Shown here piece by piece: positions 1-9,785 of a stretch of 39,329 bases of DNA (positions are counted from its first letter, which is position 1; each line of letters begins with the position of its first letter). The DNA lies in the NCBI GenBank assembly GCA_002403855.1, contig DHIO01000042.1, positions 139 to 39,467 of the forward strand. Reading direction: 5' to 3'. The DNA comes from Acidimicrobiia bacterium UBA4744 (GTDB lineage Bacteria; Actinomycetota; Acidimicrobiia; Spongiisociales; UBA4744). A program made the translations under genes and the position numbers. The notes under the pieces were generated by a model, which worked only from the letters and a program-made list of their open reading frames with translations, was not told where the DNA came from and did no database searches.

Positions 1-3000
1 GGAGACCCCACCTCAACCACCTGCGGATCCGCACCCACCAGGGTGATCACCGGTGGGGTGGTGTCCGGGTTGACGACCACCACGCTGGACGAGAACTCGG
101 AGGTCGATCCGTAGGAGGCGCCTAGGTCCTCGGTGGCGGTGGCGGTAAGGACGTCACCATCTGCCCCGGCGAACGACGTGCTGTAGGAGACCAAGCCTCC
201 TGAGTGGCCGACCACGTCGTAGGACGCGACGAACGTCTCGCCCTCACCGTTCCCGGACGGGTCGGCGGCGGTGTTCGTGAAGAACTCGATCCGGTAATCA
301 CCGGCCGGGAAGTCGAGGTCGAAGTCGACGGTGACCGTCCCGGCCAGATGGGTAGCCGAGGTGATCACCGGGAAGTTGAGCGGATCGCCCGGTGCATTGA
401 CGGTTACGCCGTCCAGGTCGAGGTCGATCCCCAGCCCGGTGTTGGTGGCGAGGATGTTACCGAGGATGGTGTTGCCGGTGCCGGCGGTGGCGGTGGCCCG
501 CACCCCGTCGCTGCCGTTGTTGGTGACGCGGTTGGCGGCTCCGGCGGCGGTTCCACCGATCAGGTTGCCGGCCGCCCCGGCGTCGATCCCCACACCCGCA
601 GCGCCGTTGCCGAGCGGACTGGTGCCGGTGGCGTCGGTGCCGATGTAGTTGCCCTGGATGGTGTTGGTGTCGGTGCCGGCCCCGTTGACCAGCACCCCGT
701 TGTCGAGGTTGGCGGAGATCACGTTGCGGTCGACGGCAGCGGTTCCGCCGATGGTGTTGCCGGTCGCGCCGCCGGTGATGCGGACTCCTTGCCGGTTGCC
801 GTTCACAGCCGCTCCGGTGGTGGTGGTGCCCAGATAGTTCCCGGCGATGACATTGCCGGTGGCACCCACCCCGACGATCACGACTCCGGCCCGGGCGGCA
901 TCGGTGAAGTTGCCGATCGCCAGATCGCGGATCACGTTGCCGGCCGAGGTCACCGTCAAGCCGTCCAGAGCCGGTACCGCCCCGGGTCCGACGATCTCGA
1001 GTTCCGGTCCGAGGCCGTTGGGATCCAACAGCGTGATCCCGTCGGTGGGGTCGAAGGCCGACCCGTCCACGGTCGTGTCCCCGTCGGAGATAAGCGGCAG
1101 GCCGGCGTTCATGGCCAGGCTCCACCAGGTGTTGCCGCCCCCGTCGGTGGCGTTGGTCGCCACCACCGGCACGAACCGCATCGGGTTGGGGCCGGTCCCG
1201 TCGGCGGCGTTGGTCAGGAACTGCCGTAGCGAACCCTGCGGGCTGGTTGCGTTGCCGCCCTCCAGGTTGGTGACGACATTGAAGGAGAACCCGAAGTCGA
1301 TCTCCTCGACCACCTCCGCCGCCACAAAACTGTGATGGGCGAGGTGCTCGGCGGCGGTCAGCCCGGAGCCGTTGAAGTCGTCCGACACGGTCGGCTGCAT
1401 ACCGCCGTACAGAGGACCGGCCGCCCCGGACAGCGTGTACGCTCCGTCGATCACCGCCCCCTCCGGCGCGTAGGTCTGCTCGGCCCAGCCGGTGCCGCCC
1501 GCCACCGGGGCGATGGTGGTCGAATCCACCACGATCCAGTACGGCCCCAGCGGGATCTCCGAGAAGAAGTAGTTACCCGACGGACCGGTCGTGGTCGACG
1601 CGTACCAGGTGTCGACCCCAGGGCCTTCGGGAGCACCGGCCACACCCAGATCCCGGTAGAGATGCACCGCCACCCCCGCTATCCCCGGGTTGTCGACGTC
1701 GCCGATTCCCTCGGCCACCCCGAGGACGTTCCCATCGAGGTCTTCGAAGATGGTTCCCTCCAGCGAAGGTGGCAACGCCGGGTTGACCCCGAAGGCAACC
1801 GTCCGGTAGTTGGATCCGTTGTCGAGCGTCCGGCCCGCATCGAGTGCACCGCTGCTCTTGTCGACGGTGTAGAGGGTCCCCGTCGAAACACCCCACAACT
1901 GACCGGCGGTCGTGAAGCTCAACCCGGTCAGGTCGGACGTCAGGGCACCGACGCTCCGGGTCCGGCCGTTCCAGCGGCGGATGGTGACCAGCTCCGAGGT
2001 AACTCCGTCGGTCATCACCCCGTACATCTGCCAGTCGGTCGGATCGATGGCCAGCGACGTCACGTCCTCTCGTGAACCCAGGGCTCTGATCCTCTGGTAG
2101 TCGTTGAAGCCGAACGCCGCGGCGACGTGCGCGCCCGTACCGACATCGATCTGGAACAGCACATCCTCGCCACCTGCCCGGCGATGGACGCCGAACAAGC
2201 GGTCGTTGAGGGGATGGAAGGCCAGGCCTCGCACGTTGTCCAGCACGATCTCGCCGAACGTCCCGCCCGCTGCACCCAACCCAGTCCCGATCGGAGTGAA
2301 CACCCCGGAGTCGACATCGAGTGAGCCGAACTGGCCGCCGTCCACCGCGTACAGGACACCGCTGGTCGGATGGGTCGCAATCGCCTCGATGTTGCTGGTG
2401 CCGGTCCCGGTCCCGATATCCACCTCATTCGTTGCAGGATCGAAATCCGTCTCATCCACATTCGTCAACAGGTCGTCCCCGCCGTTGGCCCCACCCGTCC
2501 CCGCAACCACATACGGGATGGTGGCCGGCACATTCGTCACCGTCCACGTGTACGTGTCGGTGACCGGCGGGTTGATCGAATCCGTCACCGAGATCTCGAC
2601 CGAATAGGGGCTCGAAGCTGCCGCCGCATGGTTGATGAGCCCGCTGATCAGGCCGGTGGCCGAGTTGATCGACAAGCCCAGTGGCAAACCCGTCGCCGAG
2701 TACGTCAACGGGTCGCCGTCGGGGTCGGTGGCGCCGGCGGACAAGGAGATGACCGCCGCTTCGGGATCGGACCGGTCGAGGAGATCCTGATTGAAGACGG
2801 GCGGAGCGTTGACTGTGACCGCCACTTGATGGTCCGGCAGGAATGTCGCGTAGAACGGGCGGTCGAGACCCCCGGATCCGGCGGTGACGAAGTCGTCGAT
2901 GTAGGCGCCGGTCGAACCGTCGTAACGTTTGAGGGAGTCGGTGATGTCGCTGGAGACGTAGAGGTTGCCATCGGGACCGAACGTGAGTCCTGTCGGACCG

Positions 3001-6000
3001 TTCAGCCCGCCGCTCGCCGGAGCGACGAAGTTGTCGATGAAGGCGCCGGTGGTTCCGTTGAAACGGCGCACCCGGTCGTCGCCGTAGAACGCCACATAGA
3101 GGTTGCCGTCGGGTCCGAACACGAGGTCCTCGGGATTGAAAGAACCAATGACGCCGACAAAGTCGTCGATGTAGGCCCCGGTCGACCCGTCGTAGCGCTT
3201 GACCTCGTACAACCCGTCGTAGCTCACGACGTAGAGGTTGCCGTCCGGTCCGAAGCTGAGTCCGGCCGGTTGGGTCAGGCTGCCGCTTCCGGCCGTGACG
3301 AAGGTGTCGATGTAGGCACCGCTCGTCCCGTTGTACCTGCGCACGCTGTTGGTGTCGTAGTCGGAGACGTAGAGGTTGCCGTCTGCCCCGAACGTGAGGC
3401 CGGTTGGTCCGCTGAGGCCTCCGCTCCCGCTCGAGACGAACGCGTCCACGTACGAGTTGGTCGCCGGGTCGAAACGGAGCACTGCGCTTCCTGAGTAGCT
3501 GGTCACATAGAGCAGTCCATCTGGTCCGACCACGGCTGCGCGTCCCGCGGTGAGGGGCGATGCCGATCCAAGGTCGGCCTCAAAGGCCCCGGTGTTGCCG
3601 TCATACCGTCCCAAAAACGAGGATCCGACTACGAAACTCGGTACGACTAGGTCTGCGGCCGTCCAGGTGCCGTCTTCGTCGGTGACGGAGGCCAGGATGT
3701 TGCGGGTGAACCCGGCCTGGGTGTAGGTGTGGGTGGTAGTAGCCGGGTTCCCGGCAATCGTCTCGATACTTCCGTCTCCCCAGTTGATCACCCAGGAAGT
3801 GACGGTGTCGGCGCCCGGATCCGACACCGACAGGTTGACCGTGTAGGCCACTCCCGGGTTGGCGGTACCGGAACCCCCGACCGTGATGGTGGGCGGGGTG
3901 TTGGTGACGGTCAGCTGGGCGGTGTCGGTGTCGGTGTTGCCGTTCCCGTCGTCCACTTCCAGACCGATGGTGTAAGTGCCGTCGTCGTCGATCCCGAACG
4001 ACTGCAGAGTGGCCCAATCGACGGTGGGGTTCACCCCGGTCACATCCCCAAAGGTGGCATCGTTATCGAGATCCCAGGCATAGGTGAGCGGATCCGACTC
4101 CGGATCCGAAGAACCCGACCCATCCAACACCAGCGAATCACCCTCTGCGATGCTGTACGGACCACCCGCATCCGCCGCAGTAGCGTTCGGACCCACCGCC
4201 ACCTGATGATCGGGGAGGAAGCTGAAGAACCAGGGTGTATCCAGGCCCCCGCTGGCGGCGGTCACATGCTCCCCCAGATAGGCCCCGGTCGAGCCGTCAT
4301 ACTTCAGGACCTGATCGGTGTTCCTGCTGGCGACGTAGACATGCCCGTCCGGGCCGAACTTCAGCCCGGTCGGAGCGTCCAGGCCACCGCTGCCGGCCGC
4401 CACGAAAACGCTCATGAACACCCCGGTCGTGCCGTTGTACTTGAGAACGTTGTCGGTCGCCTGGCTGGCGACGTAGAGGTGGCCGTCCGGACCAAAGGCG
4501 AAGTCCTCGGTGATGTCGAGGCCGCCCGAACCGGCGGTCACGAAAGTGTCGATGTAGGCGCCGGTGGTCCCGTTGTACCGGAGCAGCCGGTCGTTGAGGA
4601 AGCTGCCGACGTAGAGGTGGCCGTCGGGGCCGAAGGCGATCGACTCGGACCCGTCGAGCCCGCCCGAACCGGCCGTCACGAAGGTATCGATGAAGGCGCC
4701 GGAGGTCCCGTCGAAGCGGAGAACGGTGTCGCTGTTGAAGTCGGTGACGTAGAGGTTCCCGTCCGGGCCGAAGATCAGACTGTCGGGCCCGCTCAAACCT
4801 CCGGTGCCGGCCGGGATGAACTCATCGACGTAGGCGCCGGTGGCGGCGTTGTACCGGACTACGTTGCCGGATTGGAACCCGGTCACGTAGAGGTTGCCGT
4901 CGGGGCCCACCTCGGCGTCGACGACCCAGTCGAGTCCGCCGGTGTTGGGCAGCTGCGCGATGAATGCGCCGGTCCCGTCGTAGCGGAAGACGCTGTCTCC
5001 AGTCTCGCTGGGGACGAACAGGTCTGCGGCCGTCCAGGTGCCGTCTTCGTCGGTGACGGAGGCCAGGATGTTGCGGGTGAACCCGGCCTGGGTGTAGGTG
5101 TGGGTGGTAGTAGCCGGGTTCCCGGCAATCGTCTCGATACTTCCGTCTCCCCAGTTGATCACCCAGGAAGTGACGGTGTCGGCGCCCGGATCCGACACCG
5201 ACAGGTTGACCGTGTAGGCCACTCCCGGGTTGGCGGTACCGGAACCCCCGACCGTGATGGTGGGCGGGGTGTTGGTGACGGTCAGCTGGGCGGTGTCGGT
5301 GTCGGTGTTGCCGTTCCCGTCGTCCACTTCCAGACCGATGGTGTAAGTGCCGTCGTCGTCGATCCCGAACGACTGCAGAGTGGCCCAATCGACGGTGGGG
5401 TTCACCCCGGTCACATCCCCAAAGGTGGCATCGTTATCGAGATCCCAGGCATAGGTGAGCGGATCCGACTCCGGATCCGAAGAACCCGACCCATCCAACA
5501 CCAGCGAATCACCCTCTGCGATGCTGTACGGACCACCCGCATCCGCCGTCGGTGGAAGGTTCGGGGGAGGAGGTGTGGCGGCCGCGTTCCAGAGGAACAG
5601 GAATGGCTGGTTCTTCGTTTCGCCGGAGCTGGTCTCGAGTTCGTTGTCGGCACCCCAGGAGCTGCCGTTCCAGTAGAGATAGTGGATGTCGGAACTGTCG
5701 TCGTTGACGGCCAACATCACCCCGTCCGTTCCGGGCTCTGGATACAGCACCATCGAGTTCGACACCGCACCGATACTCGGAAGGCTTCCTTCGCCGGACC
5801 ATCCCGACCCGGAGGTCCAAGTCCGATATCGCGGAGTGAGGACGTTTTCTCCGTACACGGCGATTGCCTGTCCGGAAATCCCCTCGAACCCGACCGCCAC
5901 CGAGAGTTCCGTCGTGCCGGTGGTGCCGGTCGTCGCCGTCGTCTGGTTCACCCACCCGGATCCGTTCCACACCGCCAGCCACACGTCCTGGTCGTTGGTG

Positions 6001-9000
6001 ACAACTCCCATGGCAATGTTGTCGCTATTTGGGTCTGCGCCGAGGGTGATCCAGCGGGCGTATCCACCACCGATCCCGGGTGTGACGAACTCGTTGCTCC
6101 AGACGCCGTCCCAAAGGCGGTAGTGGACGTCATCGTTGCCGGAGCCCCACACGACGAGAGCCCGACCGCTCTGCTGCTCGTAGGCAACGTAGACGTCGGT
6201 TCGGTCGTTGCCGCTCCCGGTCGAGTCGAGGGTGAGGCCGTTGCCCCAAGCAGAGCCATCCCAGACCGCTGCGTAGTCCTGGCTCGAATCGTTGCTGACG
6301 ATCAACACCATTTCATCGGAGTAGGGATGCGCGGCCAGTTGCATCTGGCGGGGCGTTCCGCCGGGTGGTTCGGGTACGGCCGCTTCATTGCTCCAGGTCG
6401 AGCCGTTCCAAACCCGGTAGTTGAGGGCCGATCCGTCGGTGTAGACGACCACCGCGTCGCCGCTGACCGGTTCGTAGGCGACATCCACACTCCACCAGTA
6501 GTCCTGGGTGGTACTCCCCAGAGCCGGCAGGGCAGCCCACGAGACGCCGTCCCACATCTCGCCGGCGATGGTGCCACCCGAGGCGACACCGACCACGATC
6601 GCCTCATCTCTGGAGGGCGACTCGGCTCCCTGCATGATGCGGAAGTCGCCGACGCCGACCGAAGTCTGGGTTCCTCCAAACATCGCTCCATCCCAGGCGC
6701 TGTGATAGGGCGTGTTCTGCCCGCTGCGGCGCCACACGGCCATCGGATCGAAGGGACCGCTGGTCTCCCAGTAGCCGAGCAGGCGGAAGCTGTGAGCGTC
6801 GCTGACGTCTTCGTGGTACCACTCGATGGTCGAGGCGGCATCGGCGTTCACATGCATGCGCCCGTAATTGCCTCCGTTGGCTGTCTCATCGAGGTCGAGC
6901 CAGCGGCTCGCCGAGGCTCCATTCGCTCGCACGCCCATCCGGTTGGCCGAGGCTCCGAACCCGGTCGCCAGGTTCCCAAAGGCGATCTCGACGATGGCAT
7001 CGGCCGGGACGCCGTATGCGCCCAGGCTCTTGTTCTGCCACGTAGCATCGAAGGTCGGGCTCCCCAGGTTGTCGGCCTTCTCGGTGTAGCTTCCGGGCGG
7101 GTCGGTCCAACTGCCGACCAGGTAGAAGTCGTTGTTGGAAAGCGACTCGGCGTAGAGTTCGACCGTTGCATTGGGCGACGAGTCGGCTTGCACGAACATC
7201 GTGGCCAAGCCTCCTCTTTCCAGATCGAGTGAGCGGCTGAGCGCAGAGCCGTTGGTGCGAACTCCCCCCACGTTGGCGCTGAAGCCACTTCCGTTCGACA
7301 GCACTACCTCGGCCACCTCGCTGGATCCGACTCCGTATCCGGCCAGGTTGTGATCAACCCACACTCCGCTGCTGGCAGCGTTGAACAACTGGAAGGCTTC
7401 GGCATAGGTGCCCTGGTCCGAATAGCCGAGCAACTCGAAGGTGACCGAAAACGTGCTGCCGCCGTAATACTGGATCCGGGACGAGGCGTCGGCTTGCACA
7501 TGCATGACCAGCGCCCGAACCCCGGTATCGACCTGCTGCGCGATCGGCAACCTTCTTTCCAGAGAGGAACCGACGGCTCGAACTCCACCCGGGTGGTTGG
7601 TAGACCCGCTCGAGTTGGTCATCGCCACCTCGACGACCGCGTTCGCCGGGACGTTGTAGGGAGCACCGCTCAGGTCGATGGTTTGCCAGGAGTCGGCAAT
7701 TGTGGCCGTCCATGACGCAGTGCTCTCCACGTAGAAGGTGGGGTCGATGACCAGCGGAACGGTCGGATCGTAGGGCCCGACCCGGAATCCGACGGTGCCG
7801 TCGTCGTTCAGCACATAGCCGCTCGCGACGGCGACCTGCCCGTCGCCGATCTCCTGGTAGGTGACGGGAGCGGTGACCCGCAGCGCATAACCCCGGCCGG
7901 TGTCGACAACGAGCTCGCCGTCGTCATCGAGCCGAAAGTCGAACGGGCCGTCAAAAGCCAGTCGTACGACGTTCGGATCCGCCCCGGCGTGGACCAGCAG
8001 GCTGTACTCAACTTCCCCACCGTTGCCTGAATAGATGACGTCGATACCCTGGTAGACGTCGGTGTAGTGGACGTCGGTGAAGAGCCCGGCGCCGTGGGGA
8101 AGGCTCGACGGGTCTCTGCGAGCCGATTGCACGACGCCGGCCGGGATCGTTCCCGCCGCTTCCGGAAGAGCCCGGCCGCCCGCGAAACTCATCCGGACCT
8201 CGTCCGGGAGGCCGTCGAGACTCAGACGCGCTTGGGCGCCGGCCAGCAGCAAGGTGTACCCGTCGGCACGGGCGAGGAAATCGAGGTCCGAGTCGGCCTG
8301 CCCAACGTTCTCCTCGAAGGTCACCGGGAGGTCGGGCGAGAACGGAGCGAGCGTGTCACGCCACTGGGTTGCCGTCAAGGCCGGAGGCCGGTCCGGGTCG
8401 GGGACCGGCACCGTGGTCGACGTTGTGGTGGGCGCCGCGGTCGTGCTGGTAGGCGACTCGGTGGTGGTGGTCGTCGCTTCCGCCACGGTGACCGTCACCG
8501 TCGCAACGGCCGCCACCCCGAGCCCGTCGGCGATTGTGTAGGTGAAGGTGTCGCCGCCGAGGAAACCCTCGTTGGGCGTGTAGGTGACCGTGCGGTCCTC
8601 GTTAACGATGGTGACGCCGTTGGCAGGCTGGTCGACCTCGGTGATCGTGAGGGTTTCCTGGTTGGGGTCGGTGTCGTTGGCAAGCACGTCGATGGTCGCC
8701 GGCTGTCCGGGAGCAGTTTCGACCGAATCGTCGACTGCAACCGGCGGTTGGTTCAGCTCGACGGTCACCTCGGCCCGGCGAGGATCGGCGTCTTCCGCGG
8801 TGGTCACTGCAACCGAGGCAACGAATTCGGTCTGCTCGGGATCGAGAGTCTCGTCGACCACCACCGAGTAGGTGAGGGCGAGTTCGTCGCCGGGGAGCAG
8901 CGTGAAGCCCGAGGCGACGTTGGGGTGGGGCCCGGTCGCTCCACGCGGCGGAATCGAACTGATCGACACCTGGTCGATCCAGAACCCGGCTCCGGCGGGA

Positions 9001-9785
9001 AGATCGGCCCCGGCGATCCCGAAGCGCAGCCGGGTTCCGCTGGAGATGAACGGGGTGATGTCGATGGTCTGGGTCTGGTAGACCGGCTCGGTGAACCCCG
9101 AGCCGGTACCGGGCAGTTCGTCGATCCGGGCGAACGATTCCTCGCCAGCCCTCGCCATCTCCACCACGAAGCTGGCCCCCTCCGGCAGCTCCACCCGCCT
9201 CGACGTGTAGGTCAGGTAGGCGGCCGGGAACCCGGACAAGTCGACGGTGCGGACCACGCCGGTGGTCGGAGCCCCTACCGACAGCACGAGGGACCCAGCC
9301 TCCGGGTCGGTCACTACCGCCGCCCCGGCCGGGTCGACCTCCGGGATCCACGGGCTTGCCCAGGGCCGGCTGCCGACGAAACCGTCCAGCGACGCCGACT
9401 CGAAATCGTCGGACGCCACCTCAACGACCGCCGGGGTGTGTGACACCCGGGTGCTGCCCTCCACGAGGGTGGTCCCTGCCGGGATAGGAGCGGACACCCC
9501 CACACCGGTCTGCGGTTCGGTTCCCTCGTTCTGCACGAATACCGAGTAGGTGATGGTGTGTCCGAGGGCGGTTGGTCCCGGCGGATCGGCCAAGATGGCT
9601 ACCCGCACCGGGCCGTCCCCACCAACGGCAAACGGAAGGGGCGGCAATCCCATGACCACCAGCAGCACCACCAGGAAGGCGACGCCCAGACGCGCTATCC
9701 GGCCCGGTCCGTATTCTGCTCTAGACGCGACGAAGGCCCCGGCCGGCCCGAGACCTGTTATGCCCCCCACTCGTCTGCGCATCAT
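1..9785 (-). CDS. Giant secreted multidomain surface protein (C-terminus outside window)
   Basis: The reading frame is open from ATG at 9785 to the left edge, at least 3261 codons. A basic N-terminus and hydrophobic segment (about residues 33-54) indicate export. Domains in order, with approximate residues: DUF11-like (58-120); jelly-roll-like (120-290); a second DUF11-like strand set (290-345); cadherin-like Big domain with VLANDTDP (345-430); Thr-rich linker (430-460); the domain that precedes SBBP repeats, with FEENVGQ and FLARADGYTLLL (475-680); three tandem beta-sandwich units (690-1005); WDG-type propeller-like region (1005-1400); tandem PKD pair (1412-1588); NHL-like propeller; a second identical PKD pair (1870-2045); a second NHL-like propeller; He_PIG-type Ig domain; another propeller-like region; SdrD-B-like domain; right-handed beta-helix with IGGTA and NVISGN motifs; and the beginning of a DUF5011/HYR-like domain. 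It is probably an adhesin or cell-envelope matrix protein. The start overlaps the upstream kinase stop as ATGA. Any C-terminal anchor lies outside the window. Confidence 0.88.
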   Translation of the reverse strand, partial: MMRRRVGGITGLGPAGAFVASRAEYGPGRIARLGVAFLVVLLVVMGLPPLPFAVGGDGPVRVAILADPPGPTALGHTITYSVFVQNEGTEPQTGVGVSAPIPAGTTLVEGSTRVSHTPAVVEVASDDFESASLDGFVGSRPWASPWIPEVDPAGAAVVTDPEAGSLVLSVGAPTTGVVRTVDLSGFPAAYLTYTSRRVELPEGASFVVEMARAGEESFARIDELPGTGSGFTEPVYQTQTIDITPFISSGTRLRFGIAGADLPAGAGFWIDQVSISSIPPRGATGPHPNVASGFTLLPGDELALTYSVVVDETLDPEQTEFVASVAVTTAEDADPRRAEVTVELNQPPVAVDDSVETAPGQPATIDVLANDTDPNQETLTITEVDQPANGVTIVNEDRTVTYTPNEGFLGGDTFTYTIADGLGVAAVATVTVTVAEATTTTTESPTSTTAAPTTTSTTVPVPDPDRPPALTATQWRDTLAPFSPDLPVTFEENVGQADSDLDFLARADGYTLLLAGAQARLSLDGLPDEVRMSFAGGRALPEAAGTIPAGVVQSARRDPSSLPHGAGLFTDVHYTDVYQGIDVIYSGNGGEVEYSLLVHAGADPNVVRLAFDGPFDFRLDDDGELVVDTGRGYALRVTAPVTYQEIGDGQVAVASGYVLNDDGTVGFRVGPYDPTVPLVIDPTFYVESTASWTATIADSWQTIDLSGAPYNVPANAVVEVAMTNSSGSTNHPGGVRAVGSSLERRLPIAQQVDTGVRALVMHVQADASSRIQYYGGSTFSVTFELLGYSDQGTYAEAFQLFNAASSGVWVDHNLAGYGVGSSEVAEVVLSNGSGFSANVGGVRTNGSALSRSLDLERGGLATMFVQADSSPNATVELYAESLSNNDFYLVGSWTDPPGSYTEKADNLGSPTFDATWQNKSLGAYGVPADAIVEIAFGNLATGFGASANRMGVRANGASASRWLDLDETANGGNYGRMHVNADAASTIEWYHEDVSDAHSFRLLGYWETSGPFDPMAVWRRSGQNTPYHSAWDGAMFGGTQTSVGVGDFRIMQGAESPSRDEAIVVGVASGGTIAGEMWDGVSWAALPALGSTTQDYWWSVDVAYEPVSGDAVVVYTDGSALNYRVWNGSTWSNEAAVPEPPGGTPRQMQLAAHPYSDEMVLIVSNDSSQDYAAVWDGSAWGNGLTLDSTGSGNDRTDVYVAYEQQSGRALVVWGSGNDDVHYRLWDGVWSNEFVTPGIGGGYARWITLGADPNSDNIAMGVVTNDQDVWLAVWNGSGWVNQTTATTGTTGTTELSVAVGFEGISGQAIAVYGENVLTPRYRTWTSGSGWSGEGSLPSIGAVSNSMVLYPEPGTDGVMLAVNDDSSDIHYLYWNGSSWGADNELETSSGETKNQPFLFLWNAAATPPPPNLPPTADAGGPYSIAEGDSLVLDGSGSSDPESDPLTYAWDLDNDATFGDVTGVNPTVDWATLQSFGIDDDGTYTIGLEVDDGNGNTDTDTAQLTVTNTPPTITVGGSGTANPGVAYTVNLSVSDPGADTVTSWVINWGDGSIETIAGNPATTTHTYTQAGFTRNILASVTDEDGTWTAADLFVPSETGDSVFRYDGTGAFIAQLPNTGGLDWVVDAEVGPDGNLYVTGFQSGNVVRYNAATGAYVDEFIPAGTGGLSGPDSLIFGPDGNLYVTDFNSDTVLRFDGTSGAFIDTFVTAGSGGLDGSESIAFGPDGHLYVGSFLNDRLLRYNGTTGAYIDTFVTAGSGGLDITEDFAFGPDGHLYVASQATDNVLKYNGTTGVFMSVFVAAGSGGLDAPTGLKFGPDGHVYVASRNTDQVLKYDGSTGAYLGEHVTAASGGLDTPWFFSFLPDHQVAVGPNATAADAGGPYSIAEGDSLVLDGSGSSDPESDPLTYAWDLDNDATFGDVTGVNPTVDWATLQSFGIDDDGTYTIGLEVDDGNGNTDTDTAQLTVTNTPPTITVGGSGTANPGVAYTVNLSVSDPGADTVTSWVINWGDGSIETIAGNPATTTHTYTQAGFTRNILASVTDEDGTWTAADLVVPSFVVGSSFLGRYDGNTGAFEADLGSASPLTAGRAAVVGPDGLLYVTSYSGSAVLRFDPATNSYVDAFVSSGSGGLSGPTGLTFGADGNLYVSDYDTNSVRRYNGTSGAYIDTFVTAGSGSLTQPAGLSFGPDGNLYVVSYDGLYEVKRYDGSTGAYIDDFVGVIGSFNPEDLVFGPDGNLYVAFYGDDRVRRFNGTTGAFIDNFVAPASGGLNGPTGLTFGPDGNLYVSSDITDSLKRYDGSTGAYIDDFVTAGSGGLDRPFYATFLPDHQVAVTVNAPPVFNQDLLDRSDPEAAVISLSAGATDPDGDPLTYSATGLPLGLSINSATGLISGLINHAAAASSPYSVEISVTDSINPPVTDTYTWTVTNVPATIPYVVAGTGGANGGDDLLTNVDETDFDPATNEVDIGTGTGTSNIEAIATHPTSGVLYAVDGGQFGSLDVDSGVFTPIGTGLGAAGGTFGEIVLDNVRGLAFHPLNDRLFGVHRRAGGEDVLFQIDVGTGAHVAAAFGFNDYQRIRALGSREDVTSLAIDPTDWQMYGVMTDGVTSELVTIRRWNGRTRSVGALTSDLTGLSFTTAGQLWGVSTGTLYTVDKSSGALDAGRTLDNGSNYRTVAFGVNPALPPSLEGTIFEDLDGNVLGVAEGIGDVDNPGIAGVAVHLYRDLGVAGAPEGPGVDTWYASTTTGPSGNYFFSEIPLGPYWIVVDSTTIAPVAGGTGWAEQTYAPEGAVIDGAYTLSGAAGPLYGGMQPTVSDDFNGSGLTAAEHLAHHSFVAAEVVEEIDFGFSFNVVTNLEGGNATSPQGSLRQFLTNAADGTGPNPMRFVPVVATNATDGGGNTWWSLAMNAGLPLISDGDTTVDGSAFDPTDGITLLDPNGLGPELEIVGPGAVPALDGLTVTSAGNVIRDLAIGNFTDAARAGVVIVGVGATGNVIAGNYLGTTTTGAAVNGNRQGVRITGGATGNTIGGTAAVDRNVISANLDNGVLVNGAGTDTNTIQGNYIGTDATGTSPLGNGAAGVGIDAGAAGNLIGGTAAGAANRVTNNGSDGVRATATAGTGNTILGNILATNTGLGIDLDLDGVTVNAPGDPLNFPVITSATHLAGTVTVDFDLDFPAGDYRIEFFTNTAADPSGNGEGETFVASYDVVGHSGGLVSYSTSFAGADGDVLTATATEDLGASYGSTSEFSSSVVVVNPDTTPPVITLVGADPQVVEVGS
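2850..3648 (-). repeat. Tandem NHL-like propeller repeats, array 2
   Basis: A second array of about 46-codon units with the same GPDGNLYV and AGSGGL motifs. It follows PKD copy B, just as array 1 follows copy A. The whole PKD-plus-propeller module therefore appears to be duplicated. Confidence 0.7.
3649..4177 (-). repeat. 529-bp direct repeat, copy B (tandem PKD pair)
   Basis: Second copy of the block at 5020-5548, including identical third codon positions. It lies between the two NHL-like propellers of the giant protein. Confidence 0.95.
4200..5019 (-). repeat. Tandem NHL-like propeller repeats, array 1
   Basis: About six units of roughly 46 codons, each with GPDGxLYV followed by VLRYNGTTGAYIDTF and AGSGGLD. 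This number of units fits a single six-bladed NHL-type beta-propeller. The units are diverged, unlike the identical PKD blocks beside them. Confidence 0.75.
5020..5548 (-). repeat. 529-bp direct repeat, copy A (tandem PKD pair)
   Basis: This 529-bp block is identical, base for base as read, to 3649-4177. It encodes two PKD domains (AGGPYSIAEGDS start, WINWGDGS-like core in the second domain). The copies are 1371 bp apart, exactly 457 codons, so the frame is preserved. Flanking propeller units are similar but not identical, so the homogenised segment has sharp edges. Confidence 0.95.
6775..7720 (-). repeat. Three tandem beta-sandwich units of about 105 codons
   Basis: Three diverged units share the pattern W-x-x-x-(I/K)-L-x-G-x-Y-x-V, then VEVAM or VEIAF, then GVRA-G-S or GVRTNGS, then a VQADA-like strand and FxLxGYW. 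The family was not recognised with certainty. It resembles repeats seen in exported bacterial multidomain proteins. Confidence 0.55.

Noticed and set aside
2850..5019. Regularly spaced repeats that might suggest a CRISPR or VNTR array
   Set aside because: The roughly 138-bp units are coding repeats of NHL propeller blades, diverged and without spacers.
3729..7232. A plus-strand open frame of 1167 codons, and others at 204-1229, 2370-3494 and 8067-9443
   Set aside because: They are antisense shadows of the giant minus-strand gene: rich in Arg, Gly, Val and His, without domains, and repeated wherever the real gene repeats.
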